A program made the position numbers and the translations under genes. Shown here piece after piece: positions 1-12,300 of a DNA stretch of 64,000 bases. Position 1 is the stretch's first letter. Each line of letters starts with the position of its first letter. The stretch comes from Membranipora membranacea. Lineage: Eukaryota; Bryozoa; Gymnolaemata; Cheilostomatida; Membraniporidae. The stretch covers positions 18,538,001 to 18,602,000 of the forward strand of contig OU612065.1 of NCBI GenBank assembly GCA_914767715.1. The letters run 5' to 3'. The notes beneath the pieces are model-generated. The model worked only from the letters and a program-made list of their open reading frames with translations, was not told where the DNA came from and did no database searches.

Positions 1-148
1 TCACTGTCAGGAGTGAAAAGGTGGTCGACTGGCTAGAAAACTCGCAAGCTTTTCGTAAAGATGTAACCTTCTCAATCAACTTTATTGAGAAACAACAAGG
101 TCAAGCAGGAGCCCTGTGCTATCCACAGACTGGTCTCAATGGTCAATG
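1..148 (+). other. Open plus-strand exon-like segment at left edge, unidentified
   Basis: Read on the plus strand from base 3, the segment is open for 48 codons and contains EKVVDWLENSQAFRKDVTFS and then EKQQGQAGALCYPQTGLNGQ. It ends at a clean TG/GTGAGA donor (phase 2), just before a stop. The minus strand here is broken in all frames. A possible acceptor (CACTGTCAG) ends at base 10, but the open frame also runs to the edge. The order Val-Val-Asp-Trp-Leu-Glu...Phe loosely recalls the start of some cyclic-nucleotide phosphodiesterases, but this is not enough to name it. It is opposite in strand to the ANKFN1 gene around it. Confidence 0.3.
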
Positions 149-233
149 GTGAGATAATGAACACTTGTCAAGTCCGTTTATCGGTTTACAAGATTGATAA
201 AAAAATTCCCGGCGTTTGAATGTTTTCTCTCAC

Positions 234-347
234 CTTTATATCGTGTGACGACGGCTCCGTTTGTCCCTTCCGGAGCGTCAAACCGAACACACAGGGAAGA
301 GTCGCTTGTCACGTTGAGCTTTACATTTTGAGGCTGACCTGGTAGAC
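234..347 (-). CDS. ANKFN1: ANKFN1 fibronectin III exon, first half of domain
   Basis: This exon of 114 nt opens with GLPGQPQNVKLNVTSDSSLC and continues VRFDAPEGTNGAVVTRYK, the A-B-C strand pattern of a fibronectin type III domain (Pro-x-Pro-x-x-Val start, then hydrophobic strand, Pro and Gly-Ala turn). It ends at a GTGAGA donor in phase 1. The exon with the second half of the domain is not in the window. Confidence 0.88.
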
Positions 348-3300
348 CTGAAACAGAAAGCAATGACAGTTTAAAAAATCTGTTTACACAATTTGTAGAG
401 AGTATGGTATACATTTTAATGAACCCTTGAAATTATTTGGGTATTGTGGCGGCTCTGTCGCACAGGATAGCCTGTTCTGATAGGTCGGCAATAGCCAGTA
501 TCCTGCCTCAACCATTATACACTTTATACAGAGCCGTGGCCAAGAGGATATTGTGTTACCAACACATGAATTATTAAGTATTGTTACTGATGTGAGATCT
601 GATAGCCAGTGACTGTCTGCTGAGGCGACAGGCTTCATTATCTAGTGGACATTATACCCGAGCCTGGAGGCAGTTCAATTTTTGAGAAAAATACCATCTA
701 ACCGCTCAATGCATAGTTGTGGCTTATTTGGATGCAAACTTGTCAGTATCTTGAGATTGATCTAAGTTTTGTGCCGGGACAAATCACAGCTACAATTCTT
801 ACTTTAGAGGATGCATTGTCCACATTTTCCGAGTCATTAATTCGAAGAAAACAAAAGCTCGAGCATTACAAATGTTTTGATAAATGGCGAAGATAACAGT
901 GTACAAGTCGTTACAGTGCGTTGCTGTTCTATCACTGAAGTTGTTGTTGTAAATTCACACAACATAAAAATCTAACTTGACAAAACTTGAGTACATAAAT
1001 ATACTTTTTTAAAGCTGTGTCACAATCACAATTAGTTTGAAAGTTCGTGGAATTTCGGTTCATTTTTTCTTCTGGCAGTATGCTGTGGATTGACAAGATA
1101 AAAAGAATCGAAAGCCCATTTACATAGAAATGATTACCCTATAAAACTCCAAAAACATCCCATTATATAACATTAATATTAAAGAAATATAGGGGTGGTC
1201 GTTTGATAGTATTGATTGATTGGGCATTCAGTGGTACCAGGTGATTAGTAGTTTGATGTTTTCTCTTTCACTTTTTGAAGTATCGAGTTGAAAAAAAATT
1301 CACCATTGAAGATTTTGAAATGGTCATGACAGGATGCCAAATACCATAATTACACCCTGTACCAGAACAATGAGATAAAAAGCGCTGTACCAAGAATTTG
1401 AACAAAAGGAAGAATGGGCAATTTACTACCAACCGATTGCTCCGTTATGTTTTTGATCTTGAGATATCACACATTCCAGAAGAATAGAAATCACCATTAA
1501 ACTGATAGTAATTCGTGCATAAAATATTTGAACTTGATTTAAAAGGCTTAACATTCCTGATGCTGACGGTGGAGTACTCGACTCATTCATGAAACCATGA
1601 CACGAAGTGGGACACTTAGAATTTGTGTCACCAAAGATAAGATTCCACCGACAAAAATAAAAACCTACCTGCTTGTTCGTAACCTGTCTTCATTCTTCTG
1701 AACAACCTGTGCTTGAATTCCCACTGGTTCAGCTTTTTTTCATTCTCCTACAAAACACCGAAAAAAACACATTAGCTCGGCCAGTAAGGTAGAGAGGATT
1801 TTAAATATGACTGGTTCCTGATGGGGGTAGTTTCCTTTCAGCTGGTTGATTTCCATGTTCTGATCCATTTCTCTGTAATGTTTAACACCTGAAGTTGGTG
1901 AAGGTAGGAATGTATACATGGAAAGTGGGCTGAGACAGCAGTGTGAGAGGACCAAGGCGACGAATAGAGTGATACAGGGAAACAATATTACGCATTTATG
2001 ATCACTGATTACACATTTAAATTAATAATAAAGTCATAGAGGAGTAGGGTAGAAGGGATATTCCATGGACAATGGGTCATTCTGTGAAAATTACATAATG
2101 ATCTCGCGATTGGTATGCTCCCCGGGGAAGGTTCCATTGACTGGCTGAACGTTCACCTGTGAATTCAAACCGCAAAGCTTTCACCCGCCAGATTGGGTAT
2201 TTTGACAACACTAAACCTATGATATCGATTTACGTGATTAAAAGAAAGGCACTGGCGTGGATGTGCATTTATTGAGTATGCATATTGCATTTCTAATAGC
2301 AATTATCACGAAAGACTTTCTTGCGCCCTACAAACAATAATCAGCAAGATTATCCTCGGCCAAAGATAACTATTATCTATCATGCAATACCACCAGCAAG
2401 ACAGAAGTAGACTTTCAGCTGCTGTGTCACTTCTTACTCAAGATATAAGCCACAACACCGCCAACTTATCAAGAAATATTGATGGGCCAAGGATGATTAA
2501 TCACGATCAGAAATTCAATTTCATTCCCAGCTCCGATATCCTAGTTGTGGCTAGCCATAAGAATAATTCTATCAGCTTCTTTAGTGATAAGAGGATCAAA
2601 ATTCATTCGGAGTGAAAGTTTTGTTGATGGTAACCAGAGCGACTGGCTGACAGCTATAGTGATCCCAGCCTGGCAGGCTGGCAAGATACTGCATCAAGCT
2701 GTCACTCTGACTCATCATCACCTTAACACCAGATGTGACAACACAAAACAAATGCTTGCATCACATAACACCAAAGGATGAGCCAGCAAAACCCATTATT
2801 GGAGTCAAGTTATACAGTAGTCATCCCAAGATGAATAATGATTAGCTGACCGTGTTTGGAAATCAGGTGCCGCCTGTCCCGACCTCTCCCAATCGATTAT
2901 ATCAAAGGCCGATGTATGAGTCAATGGGTAAGAAACAAGTGGTTGAGGCACCACTGCACGCACCCAGGCATCAAATGACCTAACTGTTTCATCAAATTCC
3001 AGAGTAAAGAGCTGGGAGGATTTTTGCTCCAACTTAAAACCTAAATTCAATTAAATACCAATAATTGGTTTAAGTTGCCTAAATTTTTCTCAAAACTTTG
3101 TTCTACTTCCCAAAAATTCAATCAGTATTCTTTTTTCTCCTTTGATAACTCCAGAGAACAATGGATTTTAGGTAAGAAAAACAGAGAAATGTGTATACCC
3201 TGACAAGATTGGAATTTGGAAGTGATCAGATGATCAAAGAATCTTTTAGTTTGTTGAAAGGTATTTATAATTACAAAACTGACCAGACAGGAATTCTCAG

Positions 3301-6300
3301 TACAATTAAAAAAATAAATTCCTACACCCAAATACATTTTATGTTCGTTGATATGGCTCTTGAAAGTGAAACTGGAATCCGGACGCCATCCACATATACA
3401 GGGCAAGCAACCAGTTGGCCAAAGACGACGTCTTGTTGGCCAAGTTCCAGTCAGAGGTACAAGCAATAAAGTAGCTGATCACATCTTGTCCAACGACACT
3501 TGGAATCAGACGTAAGAGGTGAAGGAGGATGAATTATACAATAGATTGCAGTCAGGTCAACGCAAAATAAGTAAAACAGAAACCCCAGGTAACCAATTAC
3601 GTGACCTCACTGTCTATGATTATGTTGTAAAACATAAGGGTGTGCAGAGTTTAAATCCTTCGCGGACTCAAGGCAAAATAATGGGTTTTTGTTGTCCAGA
3701 TCCGGCAATTTGGTGTCCTTAAGTACCCTATCCTCAACAGTAATGACATATTACACCATAAAGTCATGCAGTTACCAAACGGTCCCAAAACGTCTTGAAT
3801 GGTCAACCATAATGTTACGGCTTCACGGCGATAATGTGATGTTTTATTAGGTTAGAATGTCTGAATTGGATTCCATCATATCGCAGGTCAAGCCGTCCAG
3901 CTGTCGCACACTACCAGCGGATGTCTATGTCTACTGCTGTACTAGAGGCCCCGCAATTCTATTGTTGGTTAAAAATGCATCGAAGGTTTTGAAACTACTA
4001 ATTTCAGCAAAAAAAGAAGTAAGAATCTGTGCTTACCCTGTATTCTTTGTAGAGGTTGAATATTTTAGATTTGTTAGTTTTCGCAGCCATTTTTTTCACA
4101 GTTTATCTCAAAATCTGTGTTTGTTTGAAGCCTTCTGTTATGTCATGTTATATGTTTGTAATCCTTGCTAAGTGAGTGGCAGTAAATTAACTCAAACCAA
4201 GCGTCTACCCTCAGCCCGTATTGTCAGACTTATGACAATAGTATAAACCTAAATGGTATCCGCTTCATGGAATTTTAGCCACTGTGATTGGCCAATGAAA
4301 TCACAGCTAGCGCGTTGAGAAGCTTTGTTGCATGCATGTCAATTATTTGACTGAAATAGAAAAATAGCAAGAATACTTGGACCAAAGAAAATCATTACAT
4401 TAAATATCTAAATCAGTACTATTACTATGTGTCGTTTGGTTTGTTATCATAGCAATGAAACTAAACATTCAAGCTTAAATCAAATAATAAATAAGACCTG
4501 ATTACTCATTAGAAAGGTGAACAAAAGATGAATTCATTTGGCAACATTTTGTCAAACTTTGCAAGTTGTTGTAAATTAAACCAGTGGATGAATGTTTTTT
4601 GAAACCCAAGCTGTAAAGAAAAACTGTTTTTGTAGGCACTCACAAAGAATGAATTGGTGTATAAGTTTGAGTGCAATATGAAACAATTACCAAGTAAAAG
4701 AGTATCAACCTTTGTTTTTCAGTTTCGTAGTGGTTAAAATCACAAACTCCTTTTGGTTTATGGGGTCATATTGCCGCAATGCCGGGCTGATTTGTTTTAA
4801 ATGGACCATTTTAAAGAAAGTTGCGTGTTTCACTTGTTAAAAATTTGTAATTTTAGTCGCAAAGATTTTTAAGCAACAATAGATTATAGCAAACACTGTA
4901 AGAAAGGTTCTTTGCGTCAGCAGTCATAATATTTCATTGACAGCTAGCATTCAATCATTTTGCTGTAATCAATGGGTAGATTATCGATAGGGCGCCACGT
5001 TGACTTATGTTGACGGTAGCACGCAATATGAAAGGCATCAAGGGAAATCTTTCATTAATACACCCTAAACTGCAATTTTGTCACAATGCATTTTCTTTTT
5101 TAATTACAAGATATCAATTGGTTATAAAATTCCCTGAAGATCAAAATAAGTGACAGAATGACAGAATATCTATTTTTGTCAGGATAGCAGAGACATTCCA
5201 TAATTGACAGCCCTGATTTCCAAGCCTAGTAAGTTCAGAGGGAAAGGGAGGTAACATTCTTGGGTTATCTGACGTTCATGACCCACAAAGTTGCTGTCAC
5301 GAGGGTGTTAAATCAATATCAGAGGAGATGAGATACTTTGAACATAGCGCCAACCTTCTCTGCAGCTGCAAAACTACCCGAAAGCAAACAAGAATCTAGA
5401 ATTTCAAATAGCTAAACGATGATTTGAAGAGATTCAATAAAACACACTGAAACCTTTAAAACTACCCTAATGTCAAGGCCGTAGCACATTTTCATTAGCA
5501 TAAACTAGCATTTAAAAGTGAATCAAACGATTTCAAAACTCGGCGAAGCACTCCCCTCAGGACATTTTGTGCTGTGGGAAGGATAGCACATTTCTCACTA
5601 CCTGTAAACAGGGAGGGTGGGACACCTCCCGCCACCTTACCTGCTGTAAACTATGCTTATGATTTGGACATTCGGACTGAAAGTATGTGTGGACTGTTAA
5701 TTACAGCATTCCACTCCGGTGGTCACACGGGACAATGCTAAACACACCATCAAATTATCATTGTGATGTCACGCATACAAGTGCAGAGGTCAATAGAAAA
5801 TATGTCTGGTTATGCGCCTCGAACAGAGCCTGGATAAGACGAATCCTATTATTAGGCCTCGTGTGCCACTCTGCCATGGTAAATAATGTAATAAACTATA
5901 TAACTAATGCATTCATCATTTAAAATTATCAGTTAGGTAGGTCTACCTACAAGGCTGAGATCTCAACTTGACCATCGCTATGTGATATGAACTTCAGGAG
6001 TGGAAATAATGGGTCAGTGATATAAGAAGCAAAGGCTACAATGTGCCCCCAAAACCAAAAATTCCTGTTGTTTGATCGTATCAAGGCCTGATAGCTACAG
6101 AACAATGCGCAAATCATTGATCTGAATTAAGTTGTCTACAAGAAAAGTAGCCATACTGCTCATACTGGTTACAATATCACTAACTCACAAGACAATGAAA
6201 TCAGGACAGATGGATAAAGCTCAGCAGTCTAACCTTAATTTCGTTATTCACTTCTCCGGCCAACTCAGTCAGTGAGGGCATCGGAAATCGAGCAATTACA

Positions 6301-9300
6301 TTTTGTTATTTCCTTACAAAGCTTTGTTGAAACGGTAATGAGAGAGCGATCAATTCAGTTATGGAATTTATGAGAAAATTATTTTAAAAATTTTGATTCG
6401 CAGGAAGAGCCCGTAGTTCAGAGCAGTGCAGAATTCAGCAACTGAGTGCATTCCCCTGCAAAAACATTCCCGTCCACTTGGGCCAAATAAGGAGAGTTTT
6501 GAGTTGAAAGACGTCAACTATATCTCTTTCTACATTTGATTTAGGTAGCGAAAAAAGCAGAAACCACTGTGAGGTCGTTTTTTACCATAGCGCAATAGCA
6601 CCTGTAAAAATCTGTCAAATCTGCATATATCACCAGGGAGCCAGAGGGGCGCAGTGTGTCCATTTGCACCTGTGACAGCCAAGGAGGAAAAGCATGCGCT
6701 ATAAAGAATGATGGAGTCGTACTTCAGAAGAATGCTATAACAAAAGTTTGACCGTTTTATGGCTCGGTTCTGCATATCACGGTCAACGAAATCCCACAAT
6801 GACTTTCAAAACCTCAATGCAACATCCGCGTATGATCTCATTATGATCTCCAGGTTTCTCCAGGCACCCCATGCCACATGCTACAAGCTTCCCGAACAAA
6901 ATAGAACTAAACAGAACAGGAGATGGGAGACAATGTCTGTACTCAAGGGGGACGAAGTGGTGTCAATAGCCAGACCCATTAGAGAACAGGGAAGAGGGAT
7001 GTGGTGATGTAGGGCTTCTGTATCTATCCATATCTCTGTATCGATGCTTAGGTGTGTAGCATCAGGGAGTTTGGGAGACTCATCGGTAACTGAATGGAAG
7101 GAAGTCGACTGAGTTGTAAGCCGTAGTGTTAGACTTTTATTCGAGAAGATTCTCCCTCAACCTGTAGTTGTGGAAGGCCAGCAAAATCCAGGTACAGGGT
7201 GCAAGGTACAACATAAAATGGAAAATGCAACACGTCCGTTGCTGCTATGTAATGCAGACCGTGCAACCATCCGTTTGCATTATATTAACCGATATGTTAT
7301 TCTCCAGACAGCGGCAGGGCACTGAGAGTAAGAGGACATCTGATAGCAGCTCAATTACTTCAGACAATCAGAATAGCGTTACGCTATTGTACCAAGTTTT
7401 TTCACACGATAGTCACTAGGCTAATGTGTCATCATATCAAATAACAGCTATGGTTGAGTCACGCTGCCCTACCCTTATTCATAAAAACAGCATTCATGAT
7501 TTGTTTTATGATTTCATTCACAATCCCATCAACGATTGAGCAATCCAACGAATGCTATTCTTGTACAGTCAGTGCTCCCCAGACGATACCTAGATAGCAC
7601 ACCATAACATACATACTCGGCCTGCCAATACCAATGCCATATACTTAATATACACTATATTATGTCTATGGTCTACGCCAATACCTCCTAATTAACTTTT
7701 ATGAAGAACAATTCTCACCTTTTCCTTGCTGGATGAGTTGGTGGAGGTAGATTTGAGTTTGACCACCTGACTTTCCGCACCGCTGATCATATTCTGTAAC
7801 ACTGTACATAGCTGGTTATCAGCGTGATCGTCTGCAAAGAAAAAGCAACGGAAAAAAGATTAAAATTATGCGAAGTGTACGGTGCTGCTACAATGGCCGC
7901 CAATGAAAGAGAATATTTTTATCTTTATGGTTTATACATAGGTTATAGGTGTTATATGCACATATGTGGTAACAGCTTACAGTCTGTCCTGTCTGGAGGG
8001 GGGGGGGGGGCAAGAGTTTTGGGGAAATGGCTTGTACTTTTCTTGGCTTTTCAAAGTCAAAAACCCATTATATGTACCTCATAAGTAATGGTGACATCTA
8101 TTATTTGGACCCTTTAATTTCAGCTCATAGTTAACTCGAATGAATATTATTAGCCGTTATTACCGCTATTATGTTGTACATGGCATTTTAAATTTGGTGT
8201 GTGGGAAAAAAGGGTCAAAATACCTAAACATCAAGTTTTGTACGAAAATCAATCCGCAAGGAAACCCATCAGGTTCTTATCAATTGACATATGAAGATAT
8301 TTATGACAGAGCTTCATCAAAACGATACACAGTATCACTACGCCTCTGCCCTGTTATATTTTCCATTAGCTCACCATAAATTGCAATCATGGAAACTCAC
8401 CGGCACTAAGATTACACATAATATCTTTCCAAGGGCATTATGGAATTATGAAATATTCTATTACCTAAAACATGGAGCCATGTGGAAACTCATCACTACG
8501 GCGCCATGTTAGAAAATCGTGGGGAAGTGGGAAGTATCATCATAGAGTGTAAACCTGATCATCAACATGAGATGTCCCCCAGGTGGATGACTGAAACCAA
8601 CGATTCCATTGAAGACGCGGTGAAATTCAATGAGGGGGCAATCTAACAAAGCTGTTACTGGATAACAGGGGAATAAATTTGATTATATATATAAATATAT
8701 ATTATATGTTAATGCCTATTGTGAATATGGCGCTCTTCCCACATGGAAAAGGTGACGATAGCTACGACAAGCTTGAAGTTAATGGCAAATGAGTAATCCC
8801 TCTAACCCGATTGATTCCATTATACGGTCACTTTGCTCAAAATAACCCCCCCCCCCCCCGGCATCCCATCACAAGATACTGTCTCTAGGATCGGTGATGT
8901 TGTTGTTGTCAGGACGTGCTAACCTCAGTGGTCGAAAAGAAGGACAGGCAAAAAATTAAAATAACTGAGACCAGCATATAATAAGTTCTCCAGATCAAAA
9001 CCAAATTTGTATTAAGCCTAATGAGTATTATAGGGGCAGAATACTTGATAGTAAATTTTGGTGTTACTTGCTAATTTCTGCAACCACCACCTACTGCATA
9101 GCTCTCAAAACTAAGGAAATCTTCTCAGTCCAACGAACCCTTGATTTTGTCTGATTCCAAATTTATAATTGCAGGAAATTAACTGGTCTGGCGGTTGCCA
9201 TCAAATATTCAATATTCAATAAAAGTCGACCATTCCCAGGATTTGATCTATGATCAAACTTTTCACACTGCACCACTTTGGAAAGGTAAAAGTATATCCG

Positions 9301-12300
9301 CACTTTGATCCTAGATCAGATATGACATCTGGGCCAGACATGAGGAAGAGTTGCCATGACATGGTTGGAAACTCGGTCAGCTTCATGGTTCCCTAGTCAG
9401 CAGTTACCGTATTGGTTTTACCAAGAGCATTGACAATAATTGACAATACCATAAGGTATAAAGGTACTTTTTTTAGGAAATAAGTACTAACTAGTAGTGT
9501 ATGTCATTGTCTTGTGCCGGAATAATTCTTAAAAATCCTTATTAAAATTAAAATTATTGTGCCCTCATTCATGGTTTTCAGTAAATTGGTTTGATGACTC
9601 GGGTAAACCAGCAAGAACTGGCAGATCTTTTTCTACATATCACCTCCAGTGTTGGAAGTGTCGCTTTCAGTCTTTCCGTGACAGCTAGTGCTAATCAGCC
9701 GGGCAGCTTGACAGCGTTTCTACTTTTACTTACCTAGCAGTTTGGTGTGAGCTCCGTACCGCCTCAGTGTCTTGATCATCGGCACATGATTTGTGAGCAC
9801 GGCAATATCTAAAGCTGTCAATCCTTCAGCGTTAAGACTAAAAATAAAGATCCGGTTTAAGGTTATATAAAATAAGACAAAACGTGTTGGCATAAATTGT
9901 AAAAGGTGTCGTTTTATCTCAACAACACAATATGAACAGCCTCAGAGTTGTTTGATCTATCGACCTGGACAGGGATGGGTGAACGTACATCTGACCCAAA
10001 GTCCCTTTAGAGGTACAGCACGTTTTGTATAACAGCCTTACTATATGTAACCCCATTACAAGTTGTGTAAGGTCCCAAAATGATCTATCCAAGTAAGGAG
10101 TTATCCTGTATTTAGAATGGATAAGACAACTTATTTGTCCCACGAAAATCGATATTTCTTTATTTTGATGACATTTTCTAAATAAATGCATTGCCAACAT
10201 CGACTAATTAGACTTGATAAATATTTATCAATATTATAATTATTAGGCCTATAATTTTTGTTGATCACCGGATGAATTGTTTGGAAATTTATTGGTGACA
10301 GCACAAAGAATAATATTTTTATTCATCATAAGTTTATTTCTAATATTCGGTCTATTTTTAAAGCCTATATATTTTATAGGTCTATTTTTAAAGCTGCAGG
10401 AAATCATACGTTGGTTTGCTAGACATACGCTGGTCAGCTAGACATACGCTAATCACTCCAAAGCTATTAAATACTTCAAGCATGTATCATCTCATATGAC
10501 AGCATCAATTCATTCTTTTTGACAAACAAAATGTTCAAATTTACATTCCAAATATTATTATGATGACACAGATAATAGTTTTCAATGAGCAGGATAGAGT
10601 ATAATTCCAATTTTCAAATATGTGAAACATAAACAACTTTCTAAAGGATTAAAGTTTAGCTTCACACCTCTCATTCAAAAACTCATATCAGATAAAGTTC
10701 ATAAATTATGAACAAGATGCAATATTGTGATTACATTATGTCTATGATTAGGGGTAATATCACAATGGTGTATGTATATAGGGGAAATAATGAAATCTTG
10801 ATTACAATTTACCTGTTCACACAGGAACTATCTATAGACATGAGGCATGAGGCTTTGTCTATGTCAAAGTGTTCCACTGCATCCAAGAAAGCTACAAAAT
10901 AAAGAGAAAGCAAGACTGTATCAAAACATTATTATGGACATAAATTAACAAATGCATAGTGTTAATACGTCAGCCAAAACATGGCTAAACACAGAATAAA
11001 GTTGATACCCCTGAATTTTTTACACCACAACAAACTTATGGTATTACAGAGTTAGGCAGGTTTTGGCTGAGGTTTAGCCAGCAAGTGTTGTTGTATTGGA
11101 ATACATGACGTTCTAATTCGATTCCAGCCCCAGAATAGGATAGCTCATGACTTTGAGAATGTGGTGACCTGTCTATCTCTACCATCTTGTTTCTATTTTA
11201 AATCTCCAAAACCTCACAAATTGTTCTCAGACCCCAACAAGGAAATTAGATTAAAAAATTGCATAATAAACTGTTTTCCCAAAACAAGCTGAGTGGATGG
11301 CAACGAATTGCGGTCGGACAAAGTTTCACCACAGCCAGGGGTCTGGATGGGGTCAGTGGCACATGACAGCTTGCTGTGCAGAAATTGCTGTCACCTCCAC
11401 ATGCAATGTTTCAACAGCGTGAAGGGGAGCACAACTCTGATTCACAATCACTTCAATAAATATAGTCTATTATGAATATAGGAGAGTGCTATCACTGGAG
11501 ACCATTTTTTCATCATGGCATGATTATTCAGGGATCTTGAAACAGTTGCACACAATATTTGAGCTTGGTGCAATACTATTTCCGATCAAGATGGAATTAT
11601 TTGTTACTTATTAAAATAAATCTGTAATGGAAATTGACATGATTATGTAACATTCCTTCACACGTACCATTGACGTCGACTGTGGTTGGCGATTTGTCGC
11701 TGAGCTTGTTTTTCTTGTCATATTTCTTCTCTGCATCTGCAGAATGTTGTGATGAAAAACTTCCTTTCCTTGACACTAGAAAAAAAATTAAACAGGATTA
11801 ATCAAACAAAGTCAGAAATTAAATATTTGTAGTTATCTCCTCATGTTTAAGGAGGGCACAACTCATATAATGATGATTCAATACAAACTTCCTGCTGCTA
11901 CGGGGGTTTATTCCAATTTATAACAAGGAACTGAAATGCAGACTTAGTCAACAAGCAGATTGCTTGCCCACCCAATAAACAAAATTCTTGCTCTATTGAA
12001 TCAAATCTTAGGCCTACTACTTAAGAAAGCTTTGAAATGTTTGTAGGTAGATGCAAATAATTATGGTATATGATGCGGTGGTCTACGTTGGCATTTGTGA
12101 GCTTACATAAAAATCGTTTGTTGGTGACAGGAGATGTAGGTTTACCGCTGATGGTCTTGTTGCTATTATTATTACTGTTCTGTGATGTATCGGCGAACAG
12201 GTGTGGACTACTTTTAGAGCTGTGTAGAGGAACTTTTATCCGATGCTGTACTCTTGGAGGAGCTGCTACAGGTTTCGGTTTTGATTTGATTTCTTCCAGT

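Noticed and set aside
3122-3722. Overlapping frames of up to 114 codons on both strands in an ANKFN1 intron
   Set aside because: No domain, no paired splice sites and AT-driven composition; the best-looking short segment is interrupted by a stop. Treated as chance.
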